64,000 nucleotides of DNA from Colwellia sp. (GCA_020630795.1 JAHDIK010000001.1:184888-248887); one strand, 5' to 3'. Shown: positions 48,714-58,630, counted from the first letter of the stretch. Numbers and translations: made by a program. The notes: a model not told the origin generated them from the sequence alone.

Positions 48714-48903
48714 TTAGTATGTAATCTAGACGAAGTTGATTAATTTAGCAACATAAAATTGATAAAAAAAAGCATAAGAATGATATTTTAATTACAAAAA
48801 GTCATAAAATATAAGCCAGTAGATGCTAAATTATTTTTAAATTTACTGATGTAGCTAAGCTATTTTTTACAAGTAATTATTGATAAATGGACATTGAAAA
48901 GTG

Positions 48904-49950
48904 ATGAAATCAAAAGCAACAATTAAAGATGTTGCAGAGTTGGCAGGTGTTTCTATTAAAACCGTTTCGCGCGTTACGAACCAAGAAGGTTCGGTAAGAA
49001 AAGCAACACTCGATAAAGTAAATGAGGCAATTGATAAATTAAATTATCAACCTAACACGGCGGCAAGAAATTTAGCGGGTAGTAAATCATTCGCGCTAGG
49101 TTATGTTTATGACAACCCGAATGCTTATTATGTTTTAGACATGCAAAATGGTATTTTAGAAGAGTGTAGAGAAAGAGGGTATGAGTTAGTTATTCACCCT
49201 TGTTCAGTGGCTAACAAATCAATTATTGACGAACTTGAAACAATGGTTAAACGCTCGCAGTTAGCTGGGCTTATTATATCGCCGCCTTTGTCTGAAATGC
49301 CTGAAGTACTTACAGCCCTCGACAAGTTAAATATTGCCTATATTAAAATTATTTCGGCATGCGAGGTTAGTGACGATTCATCTCCTTGTGTATACGTAAA
49401 TGACCGAGATGCAGCGTTCGAAATAACTGAGCACCTTATCGAGCAAGGCCATACAAAAATTGCTTTTTTACGCGGTGATGAATGTCACCGTTCAAGTCAC
49501 GAACGTAAATTGGGTTATTTACAGGCATTAGAAAAACACGGCATTCAACCTAATAAGTCATATCAAATTGATGGTTCATATTCGTTTGAGTTTGGAGTAG
49601 AGGGTGCCAAAGAGCTTTTATTGAATGAAGAAAAGCCCACAGCTATTTTTTCATGTAACGATGAAATAGCAGCAGGCGCATTATTCGCTGTTCGGTTAAA
49701 CGGACTTGATGTGCCAAGCGAAATGGCAATAGCGGGGTTTGAGGACAGCCCGTTCTCACGCCAAACATGGCCTAAATTAACTACTGCTGCACAACCAACC
49801 AATGAAATTGCGCGTAAAGCGGCGTCATCATTAATTCAATATCTTGCAAGCCAACGTATTCGAAAAGGTGAACAACAAAATATTCCTCACTTACACTTTA
49901 GGCCTAAACTTGTAAAACGTGAATCTACTCAATTATTAACCGAGGTTTAA
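48904..49950 (+). CDS. nagR: LacI-family repressor of the GlcNAc regulon (NagR)
   Basis: This 348-residue LacI/GalR regulator has an N-terminal helix-turn-helix (ATIKDVAELAGVSIKTVSRV, then hinge helix NTAARNLAG) and a periplasmic-binding-protein-like sensor domain (GYVYDNPNAYYVLDMQNGIL to the end). Position between the TonB receptor operon and a second halogenase gene, and repeated operators upstream, support control of chitin/GlcNAc use, with GlcNAc-6-P or a related sugar as inducer. ATG 48904 is chosen over GTG 48901; both lack a strong ribosome binding site. Confidence 0.9.
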   Translation: MKSKATIKDVAELAGVSIKTVSRVTNQEGSVRKATLDKVNEAIDKLNYQPNTAARNLAGSKSFALGYVYDNPNAYYVLDMQNGILEECRERGYELVIHPCSVANKSIIDELETMVKRSQLAGLIISPPLSEMPEVLTALDKLNIAYIKIISACEVSDDSSPCVYVNDRDAAFEITEHLIEQGHTKIAFLRGDECHRSSHERKLGYLQALEKHGIQPNKSYQIDGSYSFEFGVEGAKELLLNEEKPTAIFSCNDEIAAGALFAVRLNGLDVPSEMAIAGFEDSPFSRQTWPKLTTAAQPTNEIARKAASSLIQYLASQRIRKGEQQNIPHLHFRPKLVKRESTQLLTEV

Positions 49951-51408
49951 ATGCTAACACCACCAAAATCAATTTTAATCGTTGGCGGTGGTACTGCCGG
50001 TTGGATGACTGCAAATACATTGTTACATGCTTGGCCACTGACGAAAGTAACGCTTATTGAATCGGCTGATGTAGGTATTATTGGTGTTGGAGAGGGAGGA
50101 ACACCATACTTAAAAGAGTATTTTAAAAAGCTAAATATTGAAGAAAGCGAATGGATGCCTAAGTGTGATGCGACTTATAAAGTAGGTATTAATTTTGTTA
50201 ATTGGTCGGGAAAGCCTGAATATAACAGTTACTTTCATCCTTTTTATTCTGTTTTAGATAAACCGCCTGCGGAGTTATTCTTTCATAATTGCGGGTTAAG
50301 GCGACGAGGTTATGAAGCTTCGTGTCATCCTGACGATTTTTTTGTTGCAGCAGAGTTGGCGCGGCAGAAAAAAAGTCCAAACCTAGCCAGTGCATCCGTC
50401 GACATCGATTACGCATATCACTTTGATTCTGCAAAGTTAGGACATTTTTTAAGAGAAAAAGCACTTTCAAAAGGCTTAGTTCATATTGTTGATCATGTTC
50501 AAAGCGCCACGCTTAATGAACGAGGTGAAGTAGCTGAGGTTATATGTGAAAACACAGGTTCCTATAACGCTGAGTTTTTTATTGATTGTACTGGTTTCGC
50601 AGGGTTACTTATTAACAAAACCCTAAAACGCAGTTATCAAAGTTATCATGAGCAATTGTTTAACAATGCAGCGGTTGCAATTCAAACATCAAACGATGGA
50701 GCTATTGTTACGCCTCAAACCGAATCCGTTGCGTTATCAAATGGCTGGATGTGGAATATTCCGCTTACAACTCGTCAGGGCAATGGATATGTATATAGCG
50801 ATAATCACATCAGTGCAGATCAAGCCGAAACAGAACTACGTTTACAACTAAACATTGATGATAATGCTGATGTAACTGCTAAGCATTTAAAAATGCGAGT
50901 CGGTCGATTAAACGAGCATTGGTATTCAAACTGTTTAGCGGTTGGTTTATCGCAAGGCTTTATTGAGCCACTTGAAGCCACTGCCTTAATGTTAACTCAA
51001 TTGACGGTAGATAAATTTATTGAGTCATTTAATCAAAACAGTGTTCAGAACAAAGTATGCGACCAGTATAACCAAACGATGAATAACGCTTTTGATGGCA
51101 TTCGAGACTATATTGTGGCCCATTACCAACTTTCTAACCGAGAAGACTCGGCTTATTGGAAAGATAATAAACATAACCAAAATAGACCGAACGTACTGTC
51201 AGATATATTAGACGCTTGGGAGAGTGGGCAAGATGTTGAAAAAGCACTTAACACTCACCAGTCAAAGCTTATGTATCTCCGACCTTCTTGGTATTGTATT
51301 TTGTCGGGAATGGGGCGATTTCCTACTCAGTTAAAACAAACGCAATATTCAGCAAAGGTTGAAGAAGCTCAACACTATTGTAAAAAAGTCGTACGCGAAA
51401 AGTTTTAA
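49951..51408 (+). CDS. Flavin-dependent halogenase homologue 2
   Basis: This 485-residue protein has the same signatures as the first homologue: ILIVGGGTAGWMTANTLL, GVGEGGTP, Lys77 in CDATYKVGINF, WMWNIP and FIEPLEAT. The ATG directly follows the nagR stop codon with no spacer, so it is translationally coupled to the regulator. The two homologues are clearly related along their whole length but differ at many positions, pointing to an old duplication or separate acquisition. Its substrate is unknown. Confidence 0.9.
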   Translation: MLTPPKSILIVGGGTAGWMTANTLLHAWPLTKVTLIESADVGIIGVGEGGTPYLKEYFKKLNIEESEWMPKCDATYKVGINFVNWSGKPEYNSYFHPFYSVLDKPPAELFFHNCGLRRRGYEASCHPDDFFVAAELARQKKSPNLASASVDIDYAYHFDSAKLGHFLREKALSKGLVHIVDHVQSATLNERGEVAEVICENTGSYNAEFFIDCTGFAGLLINKTLKRSYQSYHEQLFNNAAVAIQTSNDGAIVTPQTESVALSNGWMWNIPLTTRQGNGYVYSDNHISADQAETELRLQLNIDDNADVTAKHLKMRVGRLNEHWYSNCLAVGLSQGFIEPLEATALMLTQLTVDKFIESFNQNSVQNKVCDQYNQTMNNAFDGIRDYIVAHYQLSNREDSAYWKDNKHNQNRPNVLSDILDAWESGQDVEKALNTHQSKLMYLRPSWYCILSGMGRFPTQLKQTQYSAKVEEAQHYCKKVVREKF

Positions 51409-51623
51409 TCATTCCTATTTTACGGCTTAACCTTCGGTCCTAAATTAATGTAGTTATCACTCTCATTAGCGATACTACGCTTAAATGATGTTTTTGTACT
51501 AAGCTAAATGTTAATGTCTATTCATTTTTTTTGTATACAATTTGGTATTAATTGTTTAGGGTTAATTCAACATAGATTTAACGCAATATGTTGATTTAAT
51601 TTGTTTATTAAAACGAGGTTCAT

Positions 51624-53552
51624 TTGAGTCGCAGTATTCACGGCAAACGTGATTATCAACTCTATATATGGTGTATTATTTGGTGCATTAGTTGTGTGCT
51701 TTTTAGTGTGCGTGCTGAATCGTCTATACGTTTTTTTGACGGCGATGAAGCATTAAGAAAGAATCCATGGCAAACCTATCAAACAATTCTTAATCGCAGT
51801 ATTGCAGATGTTCAAAATTTATCCGAACAAGACAATCTACTTTACTTACTTCGTAAAGCTCAATCCGAGCATTTGCTAAATTACTTTACTAAATTTCGAG
51901 CTACGATGGCTGAAGCTGCGTTATTGGTAAATGATACAACGCCAAACGCTATTTTATGTCGCTTCAATATTTATTCTGGTATTGCTGCCCGTATTAACTC
52001 TAAATACACATTATCAGAGTCGTTTTTAAATAAAGCACTCGAACAAGCTAAGGCTGAAGGGTTGCATCGTATGCGTGTGTTTGCTAAACAAGAAATGGCT
52101 TATACGCACGCTATTCATGAACTTTACGATGTGTCGTTAAAAGATTTACAAGAAGCTTATGTTGCTGCTTTTGCATTACATGATGACTACCTGATTGCGA
52201 TTATTAACGAAACTTACGGCGCAATTCATGGCTACATGGATAACATTGAGCTTTCTATTGAGTATTACCAAAAAGCGCGAAATGGATATGAACGATTAGG
52301 TTACCCTGCTCATGTGAGTAATACACTTTTTGGACTAGCTTCTTCATACCGTTACACCAAACAGTTTGATGAAGCGATTCAATATTTCGAACAGTATCTT
52401 GAAAAGTCGTTATACACGCCAGAAATGAAGCCTTCATATTACGGGCTTTATGGTATTTCCATGACTCTAGCTGAAAAAGGTGATTGTGATTTAGCGCTTA
52501 CTAAAATTGACACAGCTCTTTCTTTGCAGGGCATAGACGATTATGACGCTGAGCTTTATAAATCTCAGGCGAGATGCTTTATTCAGCTTGATCGTATTGC
52601 TGATTCTGAAACGGCCTTAAAAAATGCGTCTCTCATTTTTGATAAAATTCCTGAAGTAAAAGGCACTAAATGGCACGTTGAATTGATTAAGATTCAGAGT
52701 GAAATAGAATTTGCTAAAGGTAACAAAGGCGCGGCTTACGAATTACTTAACCAATATTACGAAGCGTTTATTGAAATAGTGCAGTCAAATGCGTCATCTA
52801 AGCTCATTAAAACACAAGCAATGATGGGAATTGAGCAAAGGAACGTAGAACTTACGTTATTGCAGCAACGAGACAAAGTTCAGAACTTGTTACTAGAACA
52901 AAAAAATCAACAAAATACACTATTAATTTATCTTGTTGTGTTCGGCATTTGTTTAATTTTAATTATTTTCGGCGCGCTGTTTTTTCAACGTAACTACAGT
53001 AAAAAATTACTGACTTTGTCTATTACCGACTCGTTAACAGGGCTATATAACCGACATTATATTTTTGATTATTTGGCGAAAATAATTGATGGTTCAGACT
53101 CATCAAAAAACTCCGTGTCTGTGATTATTTTGGATATAGATAACTTTAAACAAGTCAATGATACCTACGGGCATCCGTTTGGTGATCATGTCATTAAAGT
53201 ATTATCTGCACTCACACAAGAAGTTTTGAGAATTGAAGATGTTATGGGGCGAATTGGCGGTGAAGAATTCTTTTGTGTTTTACCACGAACAACAACACAG
53301 CAAGCTGTGGAAATTGCTCAGAGAATAGTAAAAACAAGCTATTCACATGAATTTGTTACCTCAGACGGTGAATGTGTGAATATTAGCGTAAGTGTGGGCA
53401 TTGCGAGTTCTGCAACTGATAGTTGCGATGCAGATTTATTATACTCGCGAGCAGATGAAGCTTTATACGAATCGAAGCGTTTAGGTAAGAATAGAGTTAG
53501 TGTGTTTCAAGTTGATACAACAAAACAGCAAGAATCAATACCGTTACTTTAA
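51624..53552 (+). CDS. TPR-containing diguanylate cyclase (GGDEF)
   Basis: This 642-residue protein has a signal peptide or N-terminal anchor (about 10-33), a long periplasmic region with TPR-type helical repeats (about 100-400; for example FGLASSYRYTKQFDEAIQYF), a membrane helix (about 432-457), and a C-terminal GGDEF domain with the active-site GGEEF in RIGGEEFFCVLPRT. The motif is intact, so c-di-GMP synthesis is expected. The RxxD inhibitory site is not obvious. The TTG start is supported by GAGG five bases upstream. It is monocistronic. Confidence 0.9.
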   Translation: MSRSIHGKRDYQLYIWCIIWCISCVLFSVRAESSIRFFDGDEALRKNPWQTYQTILNRSIADVQNLSEQDNLLYLLRKAQSEHLLNYFTKFRATMAEAALLVNDTTPNAILCRFNIYSGIAARINSKYTLSESFLNKALEQAKAEGLHRMRVFAKQEMAYTHAIHELYDVSLKDLQEAYVAAFALHDDYLIAIINETYGAIHGYMDNIELSIEYYQKARNGYERLGYPAHVSNTLFGLASSYRYTKQFDEAIQYFEQYLEKSLYTPEMKPSYYGLYGISMTLAEKGDCDLALTKIDTALSLQGIDDYDAELYKSQARCFIQLDRIADSETALKNASLIFDKIPEVKGTKWHVELIKIQSEIEFAKGNKGAAYELLNQYYEAFIEIVQSNASSKLIKTQAMMGIEQRNVELTLLQQRDKVQNLLLEQKNQQNTLLIYLVVFGICLILIIFGALFFQRNYSKKLLTLSITDSLTGLYNRHYIFDYLAKIIDGSDSSKNSVSVIILDIDNFKQVNDTYGHPFGDHVIKVLSALTQEVLRIEDVMGRIGGEEFFCVLPRTTTQQAVEIAQRIVKTSYSHEFVTSDGECVNISVSVGIASSATDSCDADLLYSRADEALYESKRLGKNRVSVFQVDTTKQQESIPLL

Positions 53553-53584
53553 TTCTTGCTGCGTACAATCAATCTTGTAAGCTG

Positions 53585-54988
53585 TTATTGGTAATCGCCA
53601 AAAGAGCCAGCAGGACCAGGAAACACAACAGGTGATTCAAAGCCGCTTTTTGAAACGCTACTAACACCAAAGAAGTAATTATCAATGACGATATTTTTGA
53701 GTTTGAACGTTTCCACATTTCCCACATATTCACTGTTGGTCCAATTAGCATCTGTTGTTAATCGCCAATGAACGCGATACCCAGCAGCATTACGCGCCAT
53801 TTTTCCTGTTGGCTTCTTCCATGAAAGCGTGGTTGATGGCTTTACCGCCCCACTAATTTTTACGTGAGCAGGTGGGGCAGGTGCCCAAGCCATTGACGCC
53901 ATAGTTACTGCATTTAATGATGTAAGCTTAGCGTTAAATGCAAAATCAACGCCTGATAATACATCACCATATTCTCGACCATTTTCGTTTCTAATATCTT
54001 GGTGCTGGCGATCATAATGTTCGTTGGTTTCCATAATACGTACCGCAGGGTAGCCAACTTTGTTGAATGGACGGTGGTGGCCGCCACGGCTGAATCGATC
54101 AAGGCGGTAGATCATCATCACATCTAAATTCGGAATGTAGTCGTCAGCTATTTTGTCTATATATCGCGCTACATTTCTCGATGGAGAATCTACTTCTCCA
54201 CCTGTAAAACGTCGTAATTTGGCTTCTTCTGATGTTTCAACGTAGCGTGTTCCTTCTGAAAAAACGCGAGCGGTTGTGTTGTTAATTACGCCGTTTATTC
54301 CTGCGATATTGCCTATCATGTCATTGTTAATAACGGCTTCTATTCTCCAATTTTCTTTTATGGCGGTTTCAGCCATTATTTTACCGCCAAATAGACCTTG
54401 CTCTTCGCCTGACAGCGCAGCAAACACAACACTGCCATCAAAGTCGTATTTAGATAAAACTCTTGCTGCTTCAATAACTCCGGCTACACCTGAGGCGTTA
54501 TCGTTAGCACCCGGTGATGTGCTTTTGTAATTGAGAGGATCTGTTACACGCGAATCTATGTCGCCACTCATTACAATATATCTATTTGGGTCAATGGTGC
54601 CTCGTTTGACTGCAATAACATTCACTACTTCTGTTGGATTGGGAATACGCTTTTCTCCCGAGAACGTTTGCTTTTGATAAAACACCTCTAAACAACCACC
54701 ACATTGTTTAGAAATTCTATCAAATTCGGCTTTAATCCAACGTCGAGCTGCACCTATTCCTGTTGAATTTGATTTGGTATCTGAAAGAGTATGGCGAGTG
54801 TCAAAACTAACGAGCTTGGTCACGTCAGCTTTAATGCGTTCATGAGAAACATTTTGTTGAATAGTGCGTAACACAGGATGTTCTGATGGCGGTACGGTAA
54901 GTTCACTCGCTTGAGAGTATAGTGAAGTAAGTGTTGCTAGGCCGCAAAATATTAAACTGACGAATGTGATGTTTTTTATTTTTTTCAT
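53585..54988 (-). CDS. Secreted M28 family metallopeptidase with C-terminal Fn3-like domain
   Basis: This 467-residue protein has a signal peptide (to about Ala27), an M28 catalytic domain (about 45-345) with PGANDNASGVAGVIEAA (Zn-bridging Asp), SGEEQGLFGG (catalytic Glu and Zn Glu), NNDMIGN and a terminal His in GGHHRPFNKVGYPA, then a fibronectin III-like domain (about 370-455). At the first zinc position the usual H-x-D reads D-I-D (SGDIDSRV). Probably an exported aminopeptidase. A GGAATAATT ribosome-binding region precedes the ATG. Confidence 0.88.
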   Translation of the reverse strand: MKKIKNITFVSLIFCGLATLTSLYSQASELTVPPSEHPVLRTIQQNVSHERIKADVTKLVSFDTRHTLSDTKSNSTGIGAARRWIKAEFDRISKQCGGCLEVFYQKQTFSGEKRIPNPTEVVNVIAVKRGTIDPNRYIVMSGDIDSRVTDPLNYKSTSPGANDNASGVAGVIEAARVLSKYDFDGSVVFAALSGEEQGLFGGKIMAETAIKENWRIEAVINNDMIGNIAGINGVINNTTARVFSEGTRYVETSEEAKLRRFTGGEVDSPSRNVARYIDKIADDYIPNLDVMMIYRLDRFSRGGHHRPFNKVGYPAVRIMETNEHYDRQHQDIRNENGREYGDVLSGVDFAFNAKLTSLNAVTMASMAWAPAPPAHVKISGAVKPSTTLSWKKPTGKMARNAAGYRVHWRLTTDANWTNSEYVGNVETFKLKNIVIDNYFFGVSSVSKSGFESPVVFPGPAGSFGDYQ

Positions 54989-55262
54989 TGTAATTATTCC
55001 TACTTGTTAGCTGTGATAAAAGTTAACACAGGCAATATTTATCGACTATTTAAAAACCAAATTTTGCGTTGAGATTAGTAATATATACGTTGAATCAAAT
55101 TCAGCTTTATATAATGATGAAATGAAAGGTTGTGAGATCTCAATTAATTACCTACGTAACATTCTTACTAATGTTGTGAGTAGAATAAACATGAACAGAA
55201 ATTATTTGTGGTTAATTATGGTCTAGATAGTAGTTAGCTTCGTAAAGGACTATAAATAAAAG

Positions 55263-56423
55263 ATGAGACTGTTGAACGTGGTTGAAGTTGATGAACTCGC
55301 GATAGATGCAATAAAGTTATTACAAACCTACATTGACCATTTAGGCTACAGCGCTTCAATTCATTTTGAGCTTGAAGGGTGTTTTTCTTCCGACGATAAA
55401 AATGCTGTTTCTACGTTTGACTATCAATACCTTAGTCAGCAATTGAAGTCACTCAATATTGATGGGCAAGTTATTCCCGAATATTGGTCTAATCAATGGG
55501 AGTATGTGTCTTTGTTTAATGGGCAATCACCCCTTAAAGAAGCACAAAACCTGACACTTGCCATTAAAGAATTACCCGCGTTGTTTGCTAGCCAAGGTAT
55601 TGATAAAACGTTCATTAAACCTGTTGTTTGGTCGGGAGATTCAGGTAAGTTAGCGTTTGGTAGTAAAAATATTTTTACCAATGAGCAGCGCGCTGTTCAT
55701 ATTCCTAATGCTATTCAAATGAACGTTAGCGCACGTGATTCATTGGGTGAAAATATTATTCCTAAACGAGGTTTTGGGGAATGTCTTCAACGGCATTTTT
55801 TGAAGTCGAGTTTGTCATGTTGTTTATTATTTTTGCCTGAAGAAGACGCCTATGAACGACTTTTGTTAAAAGACAAATATGGTTTGGCTGATGAGTTATG
55901 TTCACCCAACGATATTTCAGGTGGTCATCAAGGCAGTATCGCCCTGTACAAAAAGCTAGGAAAGCATAATCAAAAAATGGGGATAACCCCTTTAGTATAC
56001 GACCGCTTTAACAACGTTATATTGTCGGAAGATGATTGGACGTCAACAGCGAGAATTGAACATCGCTTAGGAGCTTCAAGTGTTTATTACAATGCTTACG
56101 TTAATGTAGTTTTTGGTTTGCTTAACTTGGCGCTTGCGTTAGACGATTACGTAAACGACGCTAGCGCAAAAGAGTGCATGGCAAATACAACAGCGAGTAG
56201 GTTGCCAGAATCTTTGCATGACCAACAAAATAAAAAAGGCGCAATTACTTTATTTACTGAGTGTGATTGGTTTGAAAACACGTTAAATAAAATAGAGTGC
56301 AGTGTGAAGAACATTTCTTCATCAACAACAGGTGAACATCGTTTTATTGGCAGGCGTTTAAAGCAAGCTATTCTTCAACAATACCAACAAAATGTTATTA
56401 CTTCTTCAACGTATTTAAACTAA
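55263..56423 (+). CDS. Glutamine synthetase/GCS-superfamily-like protein next to ovoA, unknown function
   Basis: I do not recognise this 386-residue protein by name. Its motif order follows the glutamine synthetase fold: HFELEG (34-39) as first metal-binding strand, QWEYVS (78-83) like the QWEF of GS, IQMNVSARD-x3-ENII (151-165) at the position of GS GMHVHQSL-x-DGxNLF, AYERL (196-200) like the SYKRL of GS, and ARIEHRLG-x4-YYNAYV (263-280) like R-V/I-E-x-R-x-ANPYLA. In the third motif the GS histidines are Gln152/Asn154. A tail of about 85 residues is extra. It lies 11 bases before ovoA, so co-transcription is expected. A ligase acting in thiol-histidine metabolism is an inference. Confidence 0.65.
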   Translation: MRLLNVVEVDELAIDAIKLLQTYIDHLGYSASIHFELEGCFSSDDKNAVSTFDYQYLSQQLKSLNIDGQVIPEYWSNQWEYVSLFNGQSPLKEAQNLTLAIKELPALFASQGIDKTFIKPVVWSGDSGKLAFGSKNIFTNEQRAVHIPNAIQMNVSARDSLGENIIPKRGFGECLQRHFLKSSLSCCLLFLPEEDAYERLLLKDKYGLADELCSPNDISGGHQGSIALYKKLGKHNQKMGITPLVYDRFNNVILSEDDWTSTARIEHRLGASSVYYNAYVNVVFGLLNLALALDDYVNDASAKECMANTTASRLPESLHDQQNKKGAITLFTECDWFENTLNKIECSVKNISSSTTGEHRFIGRRLKQAILQQYQQNVITSSTYLN

Positions 56424-56434
56424 AAGTTATTTTT

Positions 56435-58567
56435 ATGAACACGACTTTATTTCAATGTAAACCACCCAAATTAACAGGCTCATGTGTCGAGAGTAAACGT
56501 GATGAAATTAAAGCGTTTTTTGTAAATACATGGCAAACATATGAGTCGTTATTTGCGCAAATTAACAATGACGAAGCGTATTATGAGAAACCAGAACCAT
56601 TACGGCATCCACTCATTTTTTATTATGGGCATACGGCAACATTTTTTATCAACAAGCTCATATTGGGCAAATATATTGATACAAGAATCAACCGTCGTTT
56701 AGAGTCTATTTGCGCCGTAGGCGTTGACGAAATGAGCTGGGACGATCTAAATACTGATAACTACGATTGGCCGTCGGTTAACGAAGTACAAGCGTATCGA
56801 GATAGTGTTTACCAAAAGGTTATTAATGTAATAACTACTATGCCTTTATCACTGCCTATTAAACAAGATTCACTCGCGTGGATTATTTTAATGGGGTGTG
56901 AGCACGAACGTATTCACCTTGAAACGTCATCAGTCATTATGCGTATGTTGTCATTAGAACACTTAACACCAAATGAACATTGGTCGGCTTGTGCTGAATT
57001 TGGTGAGGCACCTGAAAATAGACTGATCGAAATACCCGAAAAAACAGTTACATTGGGTAAAAGTGATATCGACCTTACCTATGGCTGGGACAATGAATAC
57101 GGCACATTAACGGTTGATGTTCAAAACTTTAAAGCCTCTCAATATTTAGTGAGTAATCATGAGTTTCTCTCGTTTGTAAAAGCTGGCGGCTATCAAAAAC
57201 CAAGTTATTGGGACGAAGAAGGGCGTAACTGGCTTAGCTATAAAAAGCCAAATTTTCCGGTGTTTTGGCATGAAAAAAACGGAGAATATTTTCAGCGAAA
57301 CCTTAATCAAATTATTCCACTGCCATTAAGTTGGCCAGCAGAAGTTAACTACCTAGAAGCAAAAGCATTTTGTAATTGGAAGAGTGAACAAACGGGTACA
57401 TATATTAGAATGCCAACCGAAGCTGAATGGTATTTGTTACGCGACTACGTACCTGATGATTTATTAGCGTGGGACCGTGCACCAGGTAATGTGAATTTAG
57501 AACGTTACGCGTCTTCATGTCCTGTGAATGCTATTCAATCTGCGGCTACTCACGCAGGTGAACCTATTTTTGATATTGTTGGGAACGTATGGCAGTGGAC
57601 TGAATCTGCAATCGATGGTTTTAACGGTTTTAAAGTACACCCGTTATATGACGATTTTTCAACACCGACATTTGATGGAAAGCACAATCTAATAAAAGGC
57701 GGTTCTTGGATCTCAACAGGAAACGAAGCCATCAAGTCTTCAAGGTATGCGTTTCGTCGTCACTTTTTTCAACACGCTGGATTTAGGTACATAGAATCTA
57801 AACATAAAGATGTACCTGTTACACAAATGAATAGTTTTGAAACAGACGTAAAGGTTAGCCAGCAATTAGAATGTCATTATGGAGTTTCCAAAAGTGGTAT
57901 TCATAACTACCCTAAAGCGATTGCAAATATTGTAATACAAGCGGCAAACGTTAACAGTTTAACATTGGATAAGTGTTTAGATTTAGGGTGCAGTGTTGGC
58001 CGCACTTCGTTCGAACTTGCCCGATATTTTTCTCATATTGATGGTGTAGATTTTTCAGCACGCTTTATTCAACACGGTGTTCAGCTACAAAATAATAAAC
58101 CCGTTAGGTATGCATTACCGAATCAAGGCGATATTGCGCATTACAAGGAATACGCGCTCGACGAGAGTTTGTTAAACACTAAACATCATATCGAATTTAG
58201 CCAAGGCGATGCCACCAATTTAAAGGCGAAATTTTCGCATTACGACGCTATTTTAGCCCAACACATTTTAGAGCAAAGCTACGATCCATCTTTGTTTCTG
58301 CAAAATATTCATGAGCGATTAAATCAACATGGTTTACTGATCATAACGTCAGACTACCAATTCGACGAAAAGGTAACAGACAAAAGCAAGTGGATTGGCG
58401 GTATTAAAGTGAACGGAGAAAATGTAACGGGATTTGACGGTTTAGTTGAAAGACTATCTCCCCATTTTACGTTTATAGACGAGTCTAACGTTACTCGAGA
58501 GATTAAGATTAGCGATCGCCAAAGCCTTGTATCGAATACACATGTAACAATTTGGAAAAAGAAATAA
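56435..58567 (+). CDS. ovoA: 5-histidylcysteine sulfoxide synthase / mercaptohistidine methyltransferase OvoA
   Basis: This 710-residue ovothiol enzyme is a fusion. The N-terminal DinB-like sulfoxide synthase part has the probable iron ligands His66 (YYGHTATFF), His157 and His161 (CEHERIHLE). The middle FGE-sulfatase-like domain includes GNVWQWTES and KGGSWISTGNEA, then RYAFRRHFFQHAGFRY. The C-terminal SAM methyltransferase (about 490-710) has CLDLGCSVGRTSFELA (SAM motif near residue 515). It joins cysteine to histidine C5 with O2, and the methyltransferase domain finishes ovothiol A after the sulfoxide is cleaved. That lyase step needs OvoB, not identified here. Confidence 0.93.
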   Translation: MNTTLFQCKPPKLTGSCVESKRDEIKAFFVNTWQTYESLFAQINNDEAYYEKPEPLRHPLIFYYGHTATFFINKLILGKYIDTRINRRLESICAVGVDEMSWDDLNTDNYDWPSVNEVQAYRDSVYQKVINVITTMPLSLPIKQDSLAWIILMGCEHERIHLETSSVIMRMLSLEHLTPNEHWSACAEFGEAPENRLIEIPEKTVTLGKSDIDLTYGWDNEYGTLTVDVQNFKASQYLVSNHEFLSFVKAGGYQKPSYWDEEGRNWLSYKKPNFPVFWHEKNGEYFQRNLNQIIPLPLSWPAEVNYLEAKAFCNWKSEQTGTYIRMPTEAEWYLLRDYVPDDLLAWDRAPGNVNLERYASSCPVNAIQSAATHAGEPIFDIVGNVWQWTESAIDGFNGFKVHPLYDDFSTPTFDGKHNLIKGGSWISTGNEAIKSSRYAFRRHFFQHAGFRYIESKHKDVPVTQMNSFETDVKVSQQLECHYGVSKSGIHNYPKAIANIVIQAANVNSLTLDKCLDLGCSVGRTSFELARYFSHIDGVDFSARFIQHGVQLQNNKPVRYALPNQGDIAHYKEYALDESLLNTKHHIEFSQGDATNLKAKFSHYDAILAQHILEQSYDPSLFLQNIHERLNQHGLLIITSDYQFDEKVTDKSKWIGGIKVNGENVTGFDGLVERLSPHFTFIDESNVTREIKISDRQSLVSNTHVTIWKKK

Positions 58568-58601
58568 TCATTACTTATTAATTGTTTATCTTTTTTGGTG
58601 T

Positions 58602-58630
58602 CATGGTGTGACACAATTTGTTACACCATG
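58602..58630. terminator. Hairpin after ovoA
   Basis: CATGGTGTGACA / TGTTACACCATG form a 12-bp stem with one G-T pair and a 5-base loop, 35 bases after the ovoA stop. No T-run follows on the plus strand. It could be a terminator of ovoA or a leader element of the next gene. Confidence 0.5.

Larger units (their letters stand above)
48530..48903. other. Divergent regulatory spacer between the TonB receptor and nagR
   Basis: This 374-base AT-rich spacer holds three near-identical operators (listed separately) in its TonB-receptor-proximal half. The nagR-proximal half (from about 48720) has no recognisable palindrome. No ORF or terminator was seen. Confidence 0.6.

Noticed and set aside
55091..55103. 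TGAAT-CAA-ATTCA palindrome upstream of the GS-like gene as an ArgR site
   Set aside because: The central spacer is 3 bases, not 4, and nothing else links the locus to arginine. A nearby TATAAT (55110-55115) has no well-spaced -35 box.
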